From Parapontixanthobacter aurantiacus (GTDB lineage Bacteria; Pseudomonadota; Alphaproteobacteria; Sphingomonadales; Sphingomonadaceae): a DNA stretch of 64,000 bases. The stretch covers positions 248,001 through 312,000 of the forward strand of contig NZ_WTYW01000002.1 in NCBI RefSeq assembly GCF_009827635.1, read 5' to 3'. A program made the translations under genes and the position numbers. A model generated the notes under the pieces. It was given only the letters and a program-made list of their open reading frames with translations. It searched no databases and was not told the origin of the DNA. Below, piece by piece: positions 56,152-63,631 of the stretch. Numbering within the stretch: the first letter of the stretch is position 1; every line of letters begins with the position of its first letter.

Positions 56152-57401
56152 CAGGCGGCTCCCTTATTCTGCCCGCTTGCAACGGCCGTCGCCTGTTCGA
56201 CGGCGGGAGGCGTTGCGAACTTGGGTTCGCGCGGCATTTCCAGCCCGCGTTCGGCGATGATGTTCTTCTGGATCTGGGCGGTGCCTCCACCGATGATCAG
56301 ACCAAGCTGGAACATGTAGTTCCACTGCCAGGCACCGTCTTCGCGCTCGCGCTCGCTTCCGTGATAGAGTATGCCCATCTCGCCCATTGCGTCGATCGCG
56401 AGCGCGGAAATCTGATGGGCGAGCTCACAGCTCTGCAGCTTCACGACAAGTTTCGCCATGCCGCCGGCATCCCCCCTAAGGCTGTTCGACAGGATGCGCA
56501 TGCCGTTGAATTTCATCGCCGCGACTTCGGCTTGCAATGCAACCAGCCGGTCACGCAGAACGGCGTTGTCCATTGCGCAACCCTGGCCGATGCGTTCTTT
56601 TTGCATCAGCCTGACCAGCGCCTGGAGCCGGTTTTCCAGTGCATCGGGGTCGCCCAGCATGCCACGTTCATGGCCCAGTGTGGCATTGGCCACGTACCAC
56701 CCCTGCCCGCGCTGCCCGACGATCTGATCCAGGGGAACCCGCACGTCGGTAAAGAACGTTTCATTGAACTCGGCATGACCGGTCATGGTCTTGAGTGGTC
56801 GGACCTCGATCCCTGGTGTGTCCATCGAGAAGATCAAGTAGGAGATGCCGCCGTGCTTGGGCGCGTCCGGTTCGGTCCGAACAAGGCAAAAGATCATGTC
56901 CGCCTGCTTGGCCGTGCTGGTCCAGATCTTCTGTCCGTTGATGACAAAGTCGCCATTTTCGACGCGGGCGCTGGTCTTGAGCGCGGCGAGGTCCGATCCC
57001 GCTCCAGGTTCCGAATATCCCTGACACCAGACTATCTCGCCATTTAGGGTCGGCTCGATCCATTGCCGTTTCTGGGCTTCGGTTCCGAGTTCCAGCAGCG
57101 TGGGAACGAGCATGGAAATGCCCTGGTTCGCAAGGCCTGCGGGGATGCCAGCGCGCGAAAATTCCTCGGCAATGATCCGCGATTTCAGGATGTCCGGCTC
57201 GGCTCCGTATCCGCCGTATTCCTTGGGAATCGTACGCGCCGTGTAACCATGCAGGATCAACAGCTTTTGCCATTCGACGGCTTCGGGGGAAGGGCGCGCG
57301 GCACGGCCTTGGCCATCGGGTGCGCGGTGACCGTGGGTTTGCAGGAACTGGCGCACTTCCTCGCGAAACGCGTCATACTGGGGTCCGTAGTCGAGATCCA
57401 T
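56151..57401 (-). CDS. Acyl-CoA dehydrogenase, large/catalytic subunit
   Basis: Acyl-CoA dehydrogenase of 416 residues with conserved FAD-binding blocks: WCQGYSEPGAGSDLAALKT, KIWTSTAKQADMIFCLVRT, and GGGTAQIQKNIIAERGLEMPRE near the C-terminus. The stretch NATLGHERGML places Glu where the alternative catalytic base occurs. Together with the overlapping small partner it probably makes a heterotetramer acting on a bulky CoA thioester. It starts six bases after the DUF35 gene. Confidence 0.93.
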   Translation of the reverse strand: MDLDYGPQYDAFREEVRQFLQTHGHRAPDGQGRAARPSPEAVEWQKLLILHGYTARTIPKEYGGYGAEPDILKSRIIAEEFSRAGIPAGLANQGISMLVPTLLELGTEAQKRQWIEPTLNGEIVWCQGYSEPGAGSDLAALKTSARVENGDFVINGQKIWTSTAKQADMIFCLVRTEPDAPKHGGISYLIFSMDTPGIEVRPLKTMTGHAEFNETFFTDVRVPLDQIVGQRGQGWYVANATLGHERGMLGDPDALENRLQALVRLMQKERIGQGCAMDNAVLRDRLVALQAEVAAMKFNGMRILSNSLRGDAGGMAKLVVKLQSCELAHQISALAIDAMGEMGILYHGSEREREDGAWQWNYMFQLGLIIGGGTAQIQKNIIAERGLEMPREPKFATPPAVEQATAVASGQNKGAA

Positions 57402-57407
57402 CTTGGT

Positions 57408-57884
57408 CTATCCTTCTGCGCGCGCGATCGCGACGGGTCGGAATACTGGCAGGCGAAAATCTTCGGAGATCGGCTCGAAATCCAGCGTGACCGGCAGATC
57501 GAGCTCAAGCTCGTCGAGCGCGCAATCGACCAGCCGGGTTGCCATGCGCACTCCCTCCTCCAGTTCCACCACCGCAGCGATGAAGGGAATCTCGCCGGCG
57601 AAGGCGGGATGCAGTGCCTGATGGGTCACCGTCCAGGAAAACAGCGTGCCATTGCCGGTGCTATGCTCCCACGACCATTCAGGAGAACCGCATCGGGCGC
57701 ACATATAGCGCGGCAAATGCCGAAAACTGCCGCATCCTTCGCACTGCTGGAAGTAAAGGTTGCCGTCCTGACACCGGTTCCAGAATTCCTGCTCCACCGG
57801 ATCCTGCGGGCGCGGCTTTGGCTTGGCTGGTGCGGCCTGCGCCGAGGGGCGCATCTTGGGCGGCAGATCTTTCTCGTCGCTCAC
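57408..57884 (-). CDS. DUF35 OB-fold/zinc-ribbon protein (ChsH2-like)
   Basis: Protein of 158 residues. The N-terminal zinc ribbon uses Cys48, Cys51, Cys62 and Cys65 (CEGC...CARC); the OB-fold begins near residue 75. In steroid side-chain catabolism a DUF35 domain (ChsH2) associates with the Ltp2 aldolase and is needed for activity. It overlaps the thiolase-like gene by four bases, so stoichiometric expression of both is expected. Role is inferred from partner and homology. Confidence 0.92.
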   Translation of the reverse strand: MSDEKDLPPKMRPSAQAAPAKPKPRPQDPVEQEFWNRCQDGNLYFQQCEGCGSFRHLPRYMCARCGSPEWSWEHSTGNGTLFSWTVTHQALHPAFAGEIPFIAAVVELEEGVRMATRLVDCALDELELDLPVTLDFEPISEDFRLPVFRPVAIARAEG

Positions 57885-59053
57885 GCAAACCTCCTCAAAA
57901 TCGCTATACTGCCGTCACCCAGATCGCCCCAGCCGGTCACCAGGCCGGTCTGGGCGCCTTCGACCTGCCGCTCCCCACAATCGTGGCGCAACTGACGCAC
58001 CGCCTCGACGACATGGTTCAGTCCCCAAACATGGGCCTCGCTCAGCAGGCCGCCATGGGTGTTGACGGGATAGCGCCCGCCCAGCTCGATCTGGCGATTC
58101 GCGACGAACTCTGCCTGTCCACCTGGTTCGCAATAGCCCAGGGCCTCCAGCTGAAGGAGAACCACGTAGGTGAAGCAGTCGTAGATCTGCAGAAAATCCA
58201 TGTCTTCGCGATCGACCCCCGCCATTTCGAACGCGCGCGGCGCGGCGTAGCTCAGGCCGATCTTGAAGGGGTCGGGACGCGAAGGGATATCGTCGGCGGG
58301 GTAAGGATGCCCTTCAGCCGCACCGGCGATGCTCACGGGAACATGCGGCATGTCCCTGGCGCGGTCTATTCGCGAAACCACGACTGCGCATGCCCCGTCA
58401 GTCTCCAGACAGCAATCGTAGAGGCGAAAGGGTTCGGATATCCAGCGCGCGGAATGGTAGGTTTCGGCATCCAGTTCCCGGCCATAAGTGAAGGCCTGCG
58501 GATTCATCTGCGCATGGCGACGGCACGCCAGTGCAACGGCCGCCATCGCTTCCGGGCCGATATCGTAAATTCGGGAGTGCCGGGTGGCGAGCCAGGCATA
58601 CATCTGCACCGGCAGGAACACGCCATACGGAATGTAATAGCCTTGGATCGTATTCGTCAGGGTGTTCATGTTCATCGGCCGCGTCGGCGGTGCGCCAGGC
58701 TTGGGCCGCAAGGCGGAATAACCGTTCCACCCGAGCGTCACCAGCACATGGTCGCATAAGCCGCTGGCAATTGCCATCGCGGCGTTCTGGAGTGCCGTGG
58801 TAGGGCTCGCCCCGCCCATGTGGACCGTAGAGGCATAGCGCAGAACTTCGATACCGAGGTTAGCCGCCATCTCTTCCGAGGTGGTGTAGATCGGCGGAGG
58901 AACCATGCCGTCGATATCCGACGGCTTCAGCCCTGCATCTGCTATGGCTTTGCGCGATGCTTCCAGCATCATGTCGACCGCGGTTTTCTCGGTGCCTTTC
59001 ACGAAAGCGGTTTCGCCCACTCCGGTGATGGCCGATTTGTCGCTTAAGCTCAT
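57881..59053 (-). CDS. Thiolase-superfamily lipid-transfer protein (Ltp2-like aldolase)
   Basis: Thiolase-fold protein of 390 residues from ATG 59053. The thiolase nucleophilic cysteine block is replaced by [12 protein letters not shown] (about residues 77-87), so thiolytic cleavage is not expected. Typical SCP2/Ltp blocks are present: [24 protein letters not shown] and [25 protein letters not shown]. Ltp2-type enzymes carry out retro-aldol cleavage of a tertiary 3-hydroxyacyl-CoA, releasing acetyl- or propionyl-CoA and a ketone, together with DUF35. It overlaps the coq4-like gene by four bases (ATGA), which decides the start over the longer frame. Confidence 0.92.
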   Translation of the reverse strand: MSLSDKSAITGVGETAFVKGTEKTAVDMMLEASRKAIADAGLKPSDIDGMVPPPIYTTSEEMAANLGIEVLRYASTVHMGGASPTTALQNAAMAIASGLCDHVLVTLGWNGYSALRPKPGAPPTRPMNMNTLTNTIQGYYIPYGVFLPVQMYAWLATRHSRIYDIGPEAMAAVALACRRHAQMNPQAFTYGRELDAETYHSARWISEPFRLYDCCLETDGACAVVVSRIDRARDMPHVPVSIAGAAEGHPYPADDIPSRPDPFKIGLSYAAPRAFEMAGVDREDMDFLQIYDCFTYVVLLQLEALGYCEPGGQAEFVANRQIELGGRYPVNTHGGLLSEAHVWGLNHVVEAVRQLRHDCGERQVEGAQTGLVTGWGDLGDGSIAILRRFA

Positions 59054-59742
59054 GCCTGCCTGACCGCCTGGTAATCGCGTTCGAGCTGTTCGGAAAGAGC
59101 GCGCACCCTCTGATAGGTCTCCGGCGGACGCAGTCGCAACTCGCGGCGGACATCCTCCAACGGACGATCGAGATTTTCTTCCCAGTAGAAGGTGGTCAGA
59201 TCGGCTGCAGCCCGGCCCCGGCGCCACGCTTCAAATGCAGCGCGCGCCACTGGCAACTGGGCAGCTTCCAGTTTCATCTTGGGAATGCCGACGCCCAAGA
59301 TGAAAGCGATCCCGTGATTATAGAATTGCGCGTTTCCGAAGGACAGCACGCACAATTCGCCCAGTGCGTCCCTGCCGTATCCGGCGACGTCATGAAACAG
59401 GTCATGCGAATCGCGAAGGCGCCGACGATAGAGGGAAACATCGGGGTCGCCGAGGTCCTCCAGACCTCCGGCCTCGCTGGCTTCCGCCAGACCTTCTGCT
59501 GTCAGACCCTCCCCGTAAACAAAATCGAGGTAGGCTCGGCCAAGCGTGCCAGACGCACAGGTCGCAAGGCGTTTGCGATCGCACAAGGTTTCAAGTAGGT
59601 CGGCCCGGTCGGAAGCGATACGCCGCCCATCGCTCGACTTCATGAAGCGATTGAAATTCCGATAATAGGAATTGCCCGACAATGCCTTGACGATACGGAA
59701 CACCTGCGCCGTATCCTCCTTGTCGGCAATCAACTGCCTCAT
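59050..59742 (-). CDS. Coq4-family protein in a catabolic operon
   Basis: Protein of 230 residues. The COQ4 metal-binding signature HDxxH-x11-E is intact: His113, Asp114, His117 and Glu129 ([18 protein letters not shown]). The rest is helical, as in the family. Eukaryotic COQ4 is reported to perform oxidative decarboxylation at C1 of the coenzyme Q ring. Here the gene lies inside a minus-strand catabolic operon, overlapping the aldolase gene by four bases and sharing its start with the stop of a 21-codon ORF. A role in substrate degradation rather than quinone synthesis is inferred from context. Codon use matches its neighbours. Confidence 0.9.
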   Translation of the reverse strand: MRQLIADKEDTAQVFRIVKALSGNSYYRNFNRFMKSSDGRRIASDRADLLETLCDRKRLATCASGTLGRAYLDFVYGEGLTAEGLAEASEAGGLEDLGDPDVSLYRRRLRDSHDLFHDVAGYGRDALGELCVLSFGNAQFYNHGIAFILGVGIPKMKLEAAQLPVARAAFEAWRRGRAAADLTTFYWEENLDRPLEDVRRELRLRPPETYQRVRALSEQLERDYQAVRQA

Positions 59743-59804
59743 TGCCCCAGCGCTCTGAGAGGCTCTACGGGGCGGCGCAATTCATGACCTTTGGCGTAAG
59801 CCAT
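59739..59804 (-). CDS. 21-residue ORF with strong SD, coupled to coq4-like gene
   Basis: An ATG ORF of 21 codons preceded by AGGAGG at a spacing of seven to eight bases; its stop overlaps the coq4-like start (ATGA). The product begins MAYAKGHELRRP. No homology recognised. It may be a small protein, a leader that couples translation, or the remnant of a longer N-terminal piece. The coq4-like ATG itself has no comparable SD, so this ORF may drive its translation. Confidence 0.5.
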   Translation of the reverse strand: MAYAKGHELRRPVEPLRALGQ

Positions 59805-59822
59805 CTTCTTGCCTCCTGCGCT

Positions 59823-60965
59823 TCACTTGTAGATACCAGCGGACGCCAACGCCTTCTCGGCTCCATCGACCAGGTCGCGCATCACTTCGGCGGCAGGCCG
59901 GATCGAATCGATCAGGCCGATGCCTTGCCCCGCGAAGCCGGGGATGACATCCTTGCGCTCTGCCTTGATCCCGGAGGCCATGACCGGGCCGGAGATCATC
60001 GACTGATAGGGCATCGGCAGAGGCTCCTTTCCGGCCTGCACCCAGGCGTCGGCCCATTTGTTACGGATCATGCGCGCCGGTTTGCCGGTAAGCGATCGAC
60101 TAACGACCGTATCGGCATCGCCGCTTTCGGTGATCGCCTCTTTCTGGAAGCGCTCGATGCCCGCTTCCTCGGTCGCGAGAAATGCCGTGCCGACCCACGC
60201 GCCCTCTGCCCCCAGCATCATCGCAGCGGCAACACCCCGGCCATCCGAGATACCGCCGGCCCCAAGGACAGGAACACGATCGCCAACGGCGTCGACCACC
60301 TGGGGAATCAAGGAAATAGTCCCGATCGGCGAGTTGTGACCTCCGCCATCGTGCCCTTGCGCGACGATCATGTCGATGCCCGACCCGACGACCTGTTCGG
60401 CGTGCTTGACCTTGCCGATCACCGCCATGACCTTGGTGCCATTGGCATGGAGCCGATCCATCCACGGTTCAGGATTGCCAAGGCCGGCAGCATAAACCGG
60501 CACCTTTTCCTCGATCACCACTTCCATCTGCGCCTCAAAGAATTCCTTCGAGAACAACTGCGGGCCGCCCTTGCCCATTTCAGGCGCGCCCGCCGCCCGC
60601 ATGGCGGCGGCAGCATCGACCTCCGGAAGCTCTTCACGATCCATGAAGTCGCGCGCGAACTGCTGATATTCACCCATCAGATCCATGGGATTTTGGGGTG
60701 CAGCACCGCTTTGAGGGGCAGAGCCGCGCCTGACCGACGCGGGGAGCAGCGTATCGACACCGAAAGGTTTGTCGGTCAATTCCCGGGTCTGGCGAATCCA
60801 GTCACGCAACTGATCGGGCGAACACGCCGCGGCACCCAGGACCCCGAGCCCGCCGGCATTCGAAACCGCAGCCGCCAGCGCCGGAACGCTCGCTCCGCCC
60901 ATCCCGGCAAGCAGGATCGGGTACCGGATCCCCAGCATTTCGCATATTCGGCTCTTCAACGCCAT
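59823..60965 (-). CDS. NMO-family flavin oxidoreductase (IpdC-like candidate)
   Basis: FMN TIM-barrel protein of 380 residues. Motifs: GIRYPILLAGMGGASVPALAAAVSNAGGLGVLGA, then VAQGHDGGGHNSPIGT and VLGAGGISDGRGVAAAMMLGAEGAWVGTAF. The active-site HDGGGH replaces the EAGGHIG of the paralogue at 23743. Members of this branch include nitronate monooxygenase and IpdC, an NMO-type flavoprotein in bacterial steroid ring degradation. It is the first catabolic gene after the GntR regulator (50-base gap). The reaction is unproven. Confidence 0.87.
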   Translation of the reverse strand: MALKSRICEMLGIRYPILLAGMGGASVPALAAAVSNAGGLGVLGAAACSPDQLRDWIRQTRELTDKPFGVDTLLPASVRRGSAPQSGAAPQNPMDLMGEYQQFARDFMDREELPEVDAAAAMRAAGAPEMGKGGPQLFSKEFFEAQMEVVIEEKVPVYAAGLGNPEPWMDRLHANGTKVMAVIGKVKHAEQVVGSGIDMIVAQGHDGGGHNSPIGTISLIPQVVDAVGDRVPVLGAGGISDGRGVAAAMMLGAEGAWVGTAFLATEEAGIERFQKEAITESGDADTVVSRSLTGKPARMIRNKWADAWVQAGKEPLPMPYQSMISGPVMASGIKAERKDVIPGFAGQGIGLIDSIRPAAEVMRDLVDGAEKALASAGIYK

Positions 60966-61015
60966 TCTTCCTCTCCAGCCACTTGCCTAAACGCACACTC
61001 AAACTATTGAAAATT

Positions 61016-61744
61016 CTACAGCTGCCCCCACCGCACCCGCTGCGAGACCAGCTCGGGACTGCGCTCCGAAAGATAGACGGCAGAGCCGGCCACCAACCGG
61101 CTCATTGCTTGACGGGCCGCGGCGCTGTCGCCAGTCCGCACTGCCTCGAGCACCCGCACCAGAAACTTCATCTGCACCGCCCGTTCCTGTGCCGAATATC
61201 CCAGCGAATGGGAAAACTCGCGGGTCAACAGATGCATCGCAGAGGTCAGCAAACCGAACAGCGGATTGCCGCTCGCCCAACCCAACAAGTCGTGAAATCT
61301 GCGATTAAGTTCCTCGAATTGATCAGAGGCTTCATGATGCCTCAATTCCGCCAGACACCCTGCCAACGCGCTGAGATCAGCGGTAGTTGCACGCTGGGCT
61401 GCATACCCTGCGACATCGGGAGCAATTGCTTCGCGCAATTCAAGCAAACCACGCAAATCGGCTTCCATGAAATGCAGAATCAATGACAAACTGCTTGCAA
61501 AATCGCCGGTCTGCGGACGGGCTACGACGGGACCTCCACCACGGCCGAGCTGGAGATGGATGACCCCTTGCAATTCCAGGAACCGCAAAGCCTCCCGCAA
61601 AGTTGCGCGCGCAACCTCGTAACGCGCGAGCATTTCATCCTCGCGCGGAAGCCTGTCACCCGGGTTATGGCGACCCGCCTCGATGTCCCGCACGATGCTT
61701 TGCGCAAGAGAAAGGGCACGCTTGGCCTTCTTCACCGCTGACAT
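61016..61744 (-). CDS. GntR-family (FCD/FadR-type) transcriptional regulator
   Basis: Regulator of 242 residues from ATG 61744. The winged-helix part has IVRDIEAGRHNPGDRLPREDEMLARYEVARATLREALRFLELQGVIHLQLGRGGGPVV (residues about 15-72), and the C-terminal FCD effector domain starts near residue 90 with helices carrying metal-binding type residues (LNRRFHDLL). FCD regulators sense acyl-CoAs or organic acids. It heads the minus-strand operon and is divergent from the P450 operon, so it probably controls both. Candidate operators lie in the intergenic region. Confidence 0.92.
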   Translation of the reverse strand: MSAVKKAKRALSLAQSIVRDIEAGRHNPGDRLPREDEMLARYEVARATLREALRFLELQGVIHLQLGRGGGPVVARPQTGDFASSLSLILHFMEADLRGLLELREAIAPDVAGYAAQRATTADLSALAGCLAELRHHEASDQFEELNRRFHDLLGWASGNPLFGLLTSAMHLLTREFSHSLGYSAQERAVQMKFLVRVLEAVRTGDSAAARQAMSRLVAGSAVYLSERSPELVSQRVRWGQL

Positions 61745-61812
61745 CCGCCACTCATCAGCACACCCGCACCTCTCGAATAAAAAGTATAAGGATATTAGCA
61801 AACCTTCGTTGG

Positions 61813-61830
61813 ATCGGCACACTATCCGAT
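61813..61830. promoter_or_regulatory. Inverted repeat ATCGG-N8-CCGAT, candidate GntR operator
   Basis: ATCGG at 61813-61817 and CCGAT at 61826-61830 are separated by eight bases and lie next to a minus-strand TATACT -10 candidate for the regulator gene (61788-61783). Confidence 0.4.
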
Positions 61831-61871
61831 GGGATTGGTGTCTGCAAGGGACTAAAAGAGTATACGATTTA

Positions 61872-61900
61872 TTGACTGCACGAGATGTCTCCCTTAAGGA
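61872..61900 (+). promoter_or_regulatory. Candidate promoter for P450 operon
   Basis: TTGACT at 61872-61877 and TAAGGA at 61895-61900 with a 17-base spacer precede the P450 ATG by about 45 bases. Confidence 0.5.
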
Positions 61901-61914
61901 TGACTGAAGGCCGA

Positions 61915-61924
61915 TCAGGCCTGA
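61915..61924. promoter_or_regulatory. Palindrome TCAGGCCTGA, candidate operator
   Basis: Perfect 10-base palindrome about 15-25 bases downstream of the -10 box of the P450 promoter and before the ribosome binding site (GAAGGAATAG). Position suits a repressor site for the divergent GntR protein. Confidence 0.4.
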
Positions 61925-61945
61925 GATGTAGAAGGAATAGTTCTT

Positions 61946-63208
61946 ATGGACAGCCAGATCGCCGAGCCGGATGCCGCGGCGAGGATCGCGTCAATTCCGA
62001 TCGAGGAAATCGACGTGGCCCGGCCAAGCCTGTTTCAGAACGATACCATCGGTCTATTTTTTGACAGGTTGCGCGCCGAAGAACCTGTCCACTACTGCCG
62101 CGAGAGCTATGTCGGCCCTTACTGGTCCATTACCAAGTTCGACGACATCATGGCGGTGGACACCAATCATAAGGTCTTCTCTTCGGAAGCGAAGCTAGGC
62201 GGAATTGCAATCCAGGACATGCATTCGGTGGAAGGCGCGCTCGAACTTGAAATGTTCATAGCGATGGACCCGCCCAAGCACGATCAGCAGCGCAAGGCGG
62301 TGACTCCGGCAGTGGCTCCGTCCAACCTGCAACTGCTCGAGCCGATCATCCGCAAGCGCGCGGGAGAGATTCTCGATGAACTCCCGATTGGCGAAGATTT
62401 CGACTGGGTGGATAAGGTTGCGATCGAGTTGACGACGATGACGCTGGCAACCTTGTTTGATTTCCCTTGGGAGGAGCGGCGCAAGCTGACGCGCTGGTCC
62501 GATGTAGCAACTGCGGCACCTGAAACCGGGATCGTCGAATCCTACGAGGCGCGGCGCGAAGAACTCATCGGTTGCGCGATGTATTTCAAGACTCTGTGGG
62601 ACGAACGGATAAACGAGGAGCCGAAGAACGACCTCATCTCGATGATGGCTCATTCTCCCGCCACGCGCGACATGCCGTTCCTCGAGTTTCTCGGCAATCT
62701 TATGCTGCTGATCGTCGGTGGAAACGACACAACACGCAATTCCATCAGCGGCGGCGTGCTCGCCTTGAACCAAAGCCCGGACGAGTACGCGAAACTCGAC
62801 GCGGATCCTTCGCTCATTAGCAAAATGGTTCCGGAAATCATCCGTTGGCAGACCCCCCTCACTCATATGCGCCGCACCGCGCTGGAAGATTGGGAGATCG
62901 GCGGCAAACAGATCAAGAAGGGCGACAAGGTGGTGATGTGGTACCTGTCAGGCAACCGCGACGAGAGTGCTATCGAGCGCGCGGACCAGTTCATCATCGA
63001 CCGCAAAAATCCGCGCCATCACCTCTCATTCGGCTATGGCATTCACCGCTGCATGGGAAACCGGCTCGCGGAACTGCAGCTGCGGATCATCTGGGAAGAA
63101 ATTCACAAGCGCTTTTCCCGGGTCGAGGTTACAGGTGAACCAGAGCGTCTTTTTTCAAACCTCGTCCGCGGAATCACCAGGCTGCCGGTGCGGCTCCGCG
63201 CCCGCTGA
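61946..63208 (+). CDS. Cytochrome P450, CYP153-like
   Basis: P450 monooxygenase of 420 residues. The heme loop FGYGIHRCMGNRLAELQ has Cys369 as iron ligand; the I-helix carries LLIVGGNDTTRNSISGG; the K-helix ExxR is EIIRWQ. The N-terminus (IPIEEIDVARPSLFQNDTIGLFFDRLRAEEPVHYCRE) and the C-terminus ERLFSNLVRGITRLPVRL match the CYP153 group known for terminal hydroxylation of alkanes and for cyclic substrates. The next gene encodes its likely ferredoxin. Electron delivery should be soluble and class I type. Confidence 0.92.
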   Translation: MDSQIAEPDAAARIASIPIEEIDVARPSLFQNDTIGLFFDRLRAEEPVHYCRESYVGPYWSITKFDDIMAVDTNHKVFSSEAKLGGIAIQDMHSVEGALELEMFIAMDPPKHDQQRKAVTPAVAPSNLQLLEPIIRKRAGEILDELPIGEDFDWVDKVAIELTTMTLATLFDFPWEERRKLTRWSDVATAAPETGIVESYEARREELIGCAMYFKTLWDERINEEPKNDLISMMAHSPATRDMPFLEFLGNLMLLIVGGNDTTRNSISGGVLALNQSPDEYAKLDADPSLISKMVPEIIRWQTPLTHMRRTALEDWEIGGKQIKKGDKVVMWYLSGNRDESAIERADQFIIDRKNPRHHLSFGYGIHRCMGNRLAELQLRIIWEEIHKRFSRVEVTGEPERLFSNLVRGITRLPVRLRAR

Positions 63209-63236
63209 CTCTCGAGATCGAAATGCGGAGTTCAAG

Positions 63237-63563
63237 ATGATCAAAATTACGTTCGTGGCTAGCGATGGTGAGCGACGGGAGGTCGAAATAGAAGAAGGCG
63301 AGACAGCCAGGGAAGCGGCGCTATACAATGACGTGCCGGGTATCGATGGCGATTGCGGAGGGGTATGTGCTTGCGCGACCTGTCATGTGCATGTCGATCC
63401 CGAATGGATCGACAAGGTGGGTCGGCTTATGCATGATGGAATGGAGGCCGACCTCTTGCAGTTCGCCGAAGGCACCACTGAATACAGTCGCCTTGCCTGT
63501 CAGATTCCGATGAAGCCGATGCTGGATGGATTGGTTCTTCACCTACCCGAACAACAATACTGA
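63237..63563 (+). CDS. [2Fe-2S] ferredoxin for P450
   Basis: Adrenodoxin/putidaredoxin-type ferredoxin of 108 residues. Cluster ligands are Cys40, Cys46, Cys49 and Cys88 (C-x5-C-x2-C...C). An extra Cys44 lies within the loop. MIKITFVASDGERREVEIEEGETAREAALYNDVPGIDGDCGG and the tail LACQIPMKPMLDGLVLHLPEQQY match the group that feeds bacterial P450s. The ATG at 63237 follows GGAG at a good distance. It starts 28 bases after the P450 stop. A ferredoxin reductase gene is not in the window. Confidence 0.95.
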   Translation: MIKITFVASDGERREVEIEEGETAREAALYNDVPGIDGDCGGVCACATCHVHVDPEWIDKVGRLMHDGMEADLLQFAEGTTEYSRLACQIPMKPMLDGLVLHLPEQQY

Positions 63564-63631
63564 CGGAGGGATCCTCGTCCCCGTAGCCTACATTCTTATC
63601 TGTCTTTCCTTGATTCTTCGAGAAAACACCC

